DNA of 64,000 nucleotides from Priapulus caudatus (lineage: Eukaryota > Priapulida > Priapulimorpha > Priapulimorphida > Priapulidae). The position numbers were made by a program, and so were the translations under genes. Location of the stretch: the NCBI RefSeq assembly GCF_000485595.1, contig NW_014577126.1, positions 138,201 through 202,200 on the forward strand. Direction: 5' to 3'. Below, piece by piece: positions 61,179-64,000 of this stretch. The notes under the pieces were generated by a model. It had not been told where the DNA came from, did no database searches, and saw only the letters and a program-made list of their open reading frames with translations. Numbering within the stretch: the stretch's first letter is position 1; each line of letters begins with the position of its first letter.

Positions 61179-64000
61179 ATGTACGAGGGTGTGGTGAGCA
61201 TGCGCGGCGCGCTGCGTACGAGCACCTTCTTGCTGTCCGTGCTCAGCGCTGGCGAAGCGGTACTCATCCCATTCCTGCCACTCTTCTTTGGCTACCTCGG
61301 CTTCACAGCGCCACAGACCGGTGTGCTGCTTGCCGCAAGGGCACTGTGCGGCCTCATTGCCGTTGCCACCATCGCCGCTTGGGAGGCAGGGCGGGGCGGG
61401 CGTCACCACGGCAACGCACTCGTGCCGGCCACTATCTTCCTCACGGCGGTCGGCTTCTGTGTGCTGGGCCTGATCCCTCCACAAGACGTAGATGGTGCCG
61501 CTGCCTTCTGCGAAAACTCCAGGCCACTACTAGGTAGTGCTTCTCAAGATGGAGTGCTCATCTTGCACCAGGCTACTGGTGTGGCATTGAACAACAGCAC
61601 CCAGCTAAAAGAGGAAACGGCTCATACAGACGAGATCAGCATCACATCTCCCGTTACTCTGAAGCAAGCTTTATCTGTGACTGTGAGCAATGATCTCAAT
61701 AGTGACAAGGTAGTGTTAACTTCATCTGGTGTGTCTCAGTTAGCAACAGAGAGCCACCAGCATGCAACGGAACAGCAGAAGAGTGAGAATGCATATAAGG
61801 AGACTTCATTCGTAGGTGTAACAGGCTTTGAACCAGGTTTGCCGTCACATGCAGCACATGATACTGCTGAAAGCATAAATCAAAGCACAAAGCAACCCAA
61901 AGCCGAGACACTAGCTGCTGGAATAGCCATTCAAACGATTCCCAAACAAAGCTTTCCTCTGTCGGATGAAGTCACTAAAACGTTAAATGTGAACGACATT
62001 GTAACAACAGAGTGGATGGCAAGATCTACTGATTTTAGAACGACAGTAGAAGTCATACAAAAGTCAATGAAGAATGACATTGGAAGAGAATTTCTTTTAA
62101 AAACAGAAGCGGTTGGAGAAACAAAGGAAATGCAAGATACAAGTCCAAAGGCAGCTATGATGACGGAACCAGTAACCATCACATCAAAGTACACAGAACT
62201 GATTTCACCGGAAGATAAAATTCAGCAAGCCAAATTCCAGCAGTTAGGCAGCGCTTTAAATGTAGATACATTAGAAAAGACACCAGTGCCTACATTTTCA
62301 ACTCTGGCACAAAACTACCATAGTGATGTTGTTACTGCATTGATGAAGATGCAGACTGAAAGATTAACAAGCACGTGGGGGAAAACGCCATTGGCTTTGC
62401 AGACTACAGCTCAGAGAACTGGAGAAAACCAATCATCAGCTGCAATTACAGTAGACAGAATCACATCCGTACCCATGGTTGCGACACGTGTACATGTAGT
62501 ACACCCAGACGTTCCCATGACAACCAGCGGAACCACTTCGAGTCATAGTACCAAGAAGGTAGCTAGCACAACCCAGCCCCTCCCGACTGGCACAGTGGCA
62601 GTAGTGAGAGTCACCACGCAGGGGCAGGCTATGTCCACCCAGCAGGACGTGTCACAGCTTGATAGACTGACCCAAGCAGAACGGGGTGATTCTTTCACAG
62701 AGATACAGTCAGACGTTAGTAGAATTGGAGTGCCCAGTGCGACGAGCATTAGTATGAGCGATGCTGGGGATTCAGGGAACAGCGTTCCTTCAATCAGCAT
62801 TCCTCCGGAAGAGGGAATGGCAACTACCCCACATCCACGTGTAATTCTAAAGCCTAACAAGAAGTGGCAGGAGTGGGACAGCAGCGACTGGAACTGGGAT
62901 CTGTTAAGCAATGACGAAGACGAAGATGAAGACAACAATGATGATGGTGATGACAATGAGAACAATGAAAACAAAAGTGGTTTGAGCACCCGCTACAGTC
63001 CCACCGAACTTTCAGAGAGACAGAGCACATCACCAGCGGATCGCCGCCAGGGGAAGGTTAACACGCTGCCACCACCCATGGATATCTTTACCCGCCACAA
63101 GTATCACCACTCTGGAAATTCACGTGCAGAAGGAGAGAGCGACGGCCTGAACAAACACGGGTGGGACCTGTCCACGCCACTTAGTGTATCTGGTCAGGCT
63201 CGTTCCCGAGTAGATTCCGGGTGGGACACGACGACACCGCCGCCCCGATTGGGTCCGGAGCGGTCCCGGTACTGGTGGCGGGAGACGACGACGACAACAC
63301 CGCCGCCCCGATTGGGTCCGGAGCTGTCCCGGTACTGGTGGCGGGAGACGACGACAACACTGCCGCCCCGATTGGGTCCGGAGCGGTCCCGGTACTGGTG
63401 GCGGAAAACGACGACGCCCCCAGCTAAGGAGAAGTCCCAACACTGGTGGCAGTCATCGAGCGGTGACAGCGACAGCCATCGTCAAATGGGTGGGCGCGTC
63501 GTGGACGCTTGGCGAAGCAGCGCCGTAGGGGACGGGGAGGAGCAAGATGGGCTGGAAGTGTCAGCCATCGACGCGTGGAACCACGATCAGCCTTCCGCGC
63601 CAACCCTGCAACCCTCGCATCGGTGGAGCGGCAGCAGCCGCAGCCAGTCGTTGAGGCAACAGGGGTCGGACATGCGGTCGAGGCATGGAGGGGAGGCAGG
63701 CGACTCAGACCATGGCTCGTGGAGGCAGCAGGGTGAGGAGATGTGGCCTGCGACGACCGCGTCCTCTGGCTGGTTCAGGGACAGGCGGTACAAGACTGGA
63801 CGGAAGAAACGCGACGCGGCTGAGGTTAGCATCGTTGCTAGCGGCGACCCGAAGACAAGTAATGCGGTCGCAGATGCTGCGATGGTGGCTCCGCGTCACG
63901 AGTTTGTCGAGCGTCTGGCCGGGGGTCACGTGGACGTACTCGTGGTGACGGCGCACGAGTTCGTCACTCGATGGAGCTTCATCGCCGCACTACTGTCACT
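61179..64000 (+). CDS. MFSD6-like: MFSD6-like major facilitator protein with giant hydrophilic loop, 3' partial
   Basis: One frame is open from ATG 61179 to the window end (940 codons and two bases, no stop); the nearest in-frame stop upstream is TGA at 61098. Residues about 13-36 (TFLLSVLSAGEAVLIPFLPL, then FFGYLG), 40-62 (TGVLLAARALCGLIAVATIA) and 76-96 (NALVPATIFLTAVGFCVLGL) are hydrophobic and resemble the first helices of the MFS_1_like/MFSD6 group. That group places PFLPLFF...LG before a helix starting TGVLL. Residues about 100-925 are Thr/Ser/Gln-rich and contain an acidic run (578-599) and three tandem 20-21-residue units with RYWWRE at about 684-744. The sequence turns hydrophobic again at the edge (SFIAALLSL). 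Vertebrate MFSD6 also has long loops, but this one is far longer. Substrate is unknown. An acceptor-like CTCTTGCAG at 61152-61158 means the ATG could be preceded by another coding exon. The MFS assignment rests on the first 96 residues. Confidence 0.75.
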   Translation, partial: MYEGVVSMRGALRTSTFLLSVLSAGEAVLIPFLPLFFGYLGFTAPQTGVLLAARALCGLIAVATIAAWEAGRGGRHHGNALVPATIFLTAVGFCVLGLIPPQDVDGAAAFCENSRPLLGSASQDGVLILHQATGVALNNSTQLKEETAHTDEISITSPVTLKQALSVTVSNDLNSDKVVLTSSGVSQLATESHQHATEQQKSENAYKETSFVGVTGFEPGLPSHAAHDTAESINQSTKQPKAETLAAGIAIQTIPKQSFPLSDEVTKTLNVNDIVTTEWMARSTDFRTTVEVIQKSMKNDIGREFLLKTEAVGETKEMQDTSPKAAMMTEPVTITSKYTELISPEDKIQQAKFQQLGSALNVDTLEKTPVPTFSTLAQNYHSDVVTALMKMQTERLTSTWGKTPLALQTTAQRTGENQSSAAITVDRITSVPMVATRVHVVHPDVPMTTSGTTSSHSTKKVASTTQPLPTGTVAVVRVTTQGQAMSTQQDVSQLDRLTQAERGDSFTEIQSDVSRIGVPSATSISMSDAGDSGNSVPSISIPPEEGMATTPHPRVILKPNKKWQEWDSSDWNWDLLSNDEDEDEDNNDDGDDNENNENKSGLSTRYSPTELSERQSTSPADRRQGKVNTLPPPMDIFTRHKYHHSGNSRAEGESDGLNKHGWDLSTPLSVSGQARSRVDSGWDTTTPPPRLGPERSRYWWRETTTTTPPPRLGPELSRYWWRETTTTLPPRLGPERSRYWWRKTTTPPAKEKSQHWWQSSSGDSDSHRQMGGRVVDAWRSSAVGDGEEQDGLEVSAIDAWNHDQPSAPTLQPSHRWSGSSRSQSLRQQGSDMRSRHGGEAGDSDHGSWRQQGEEMWPATTASSGWFRDRRYKTGRKKRDAAEVSIVASGDPKTSNAVADAAMVAPRHEFVERLAGGHVDVLVVTAHEFVTRWSFIAALLS
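63228..63408 (+). repeat. Three in-frame 60-63-bp tandem units (TTTPPPRLGPERSRYWWRE type)
   Basis: Three nearly identical units of 57-63 nt follow each other without breaking the frame. A degenerate relative (EKSQHWWQ) follows at about 63420-63460. Unit lengths differ only by whole ACG/ACA codons, so expansion has kept the coding frame. Confidence 0.9.

Noticed and set aside
60873-61484. 203-codon minus-strand open frame
   Set aside because: Its right half is antisense to the conserved membrane helices of the plus-strand MFSD6-like frame, and the protein has no recognisable motif.

Overview
This window is nuclear DNA of an invertebrate animal. It has spliced genes with GT-AG introns, one intron of about 31 kb in the assembly, vertebrate-type TTAGGG-like interstitial repeats and a dense load of DNA transposons and MITEs. 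I cannot name the species. The dispersed repeats are of a kind seen in many marine invertebrate genomes.

Three protein-coding genes can be supported. (1) A class II (non-muscle/smooth-muscle type) myosin heavy chain runs on the minus strand from 45964 leftwards. Four coding exons were recovered by splice phase and protein conservation: 45611-45964, 43284-43440, a 28-nt micro-exon at 11744-11771, and 6694-6808. They give the first 218 codons, through the P-loop GESGAGKT into loop 1. The rest of the gene lies left of the window. (2) On the plus strand, divergent from the myosin, is MRPL58/ICT1, the mitochondrial GGQ peptidyl-tRNA hydrolase, with five exons between 49968 and 52480; its first exon was not found. 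(3) At the right end an open frame starts at 61179 on the plus strand and leaves the window still open. It encodes an MFSD6-like major-facilitator protein with a very large hydrophilic loop that contains a three-copy Trp-Trp repeat.

The space between the exons is mostly mobile DNA. Many elements can be delimited exactly by terminal inverted repeats (TIRs) and target-site duplications (TSDs). They are: hAT-like MITEs with 8-bp TSDs; a CAGGG...CCCTG family with 5-6-bp TSDs; fold-back elements with 9-10-bp TSDs, including one of only 45 bp; TTAA-flanked elements; a full-length but frame-shifted Harbinger transposon (20741-23494, TSD TTA); and a 1.5-kb element with a 7-bp TSD. At 53748-55934 at least four element layers are nested inside one another around a retrotransposon RNase H fragment.

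The sequence on the two sides of the 25-N gap at 26970-26994 is the same 4.8 kb (22196-26969 and 26995-31766), differing mainly by scattered 1-base indels. This is best read as two contig ends that overlap but were not merged. The second copy is then an assembly artefact, and the true intron is about 4.8 kb shorter. The remaining intergenic and intronic sequence holds microsatellites, degenerate minisatellites and stretches where I see nothing recognisable.
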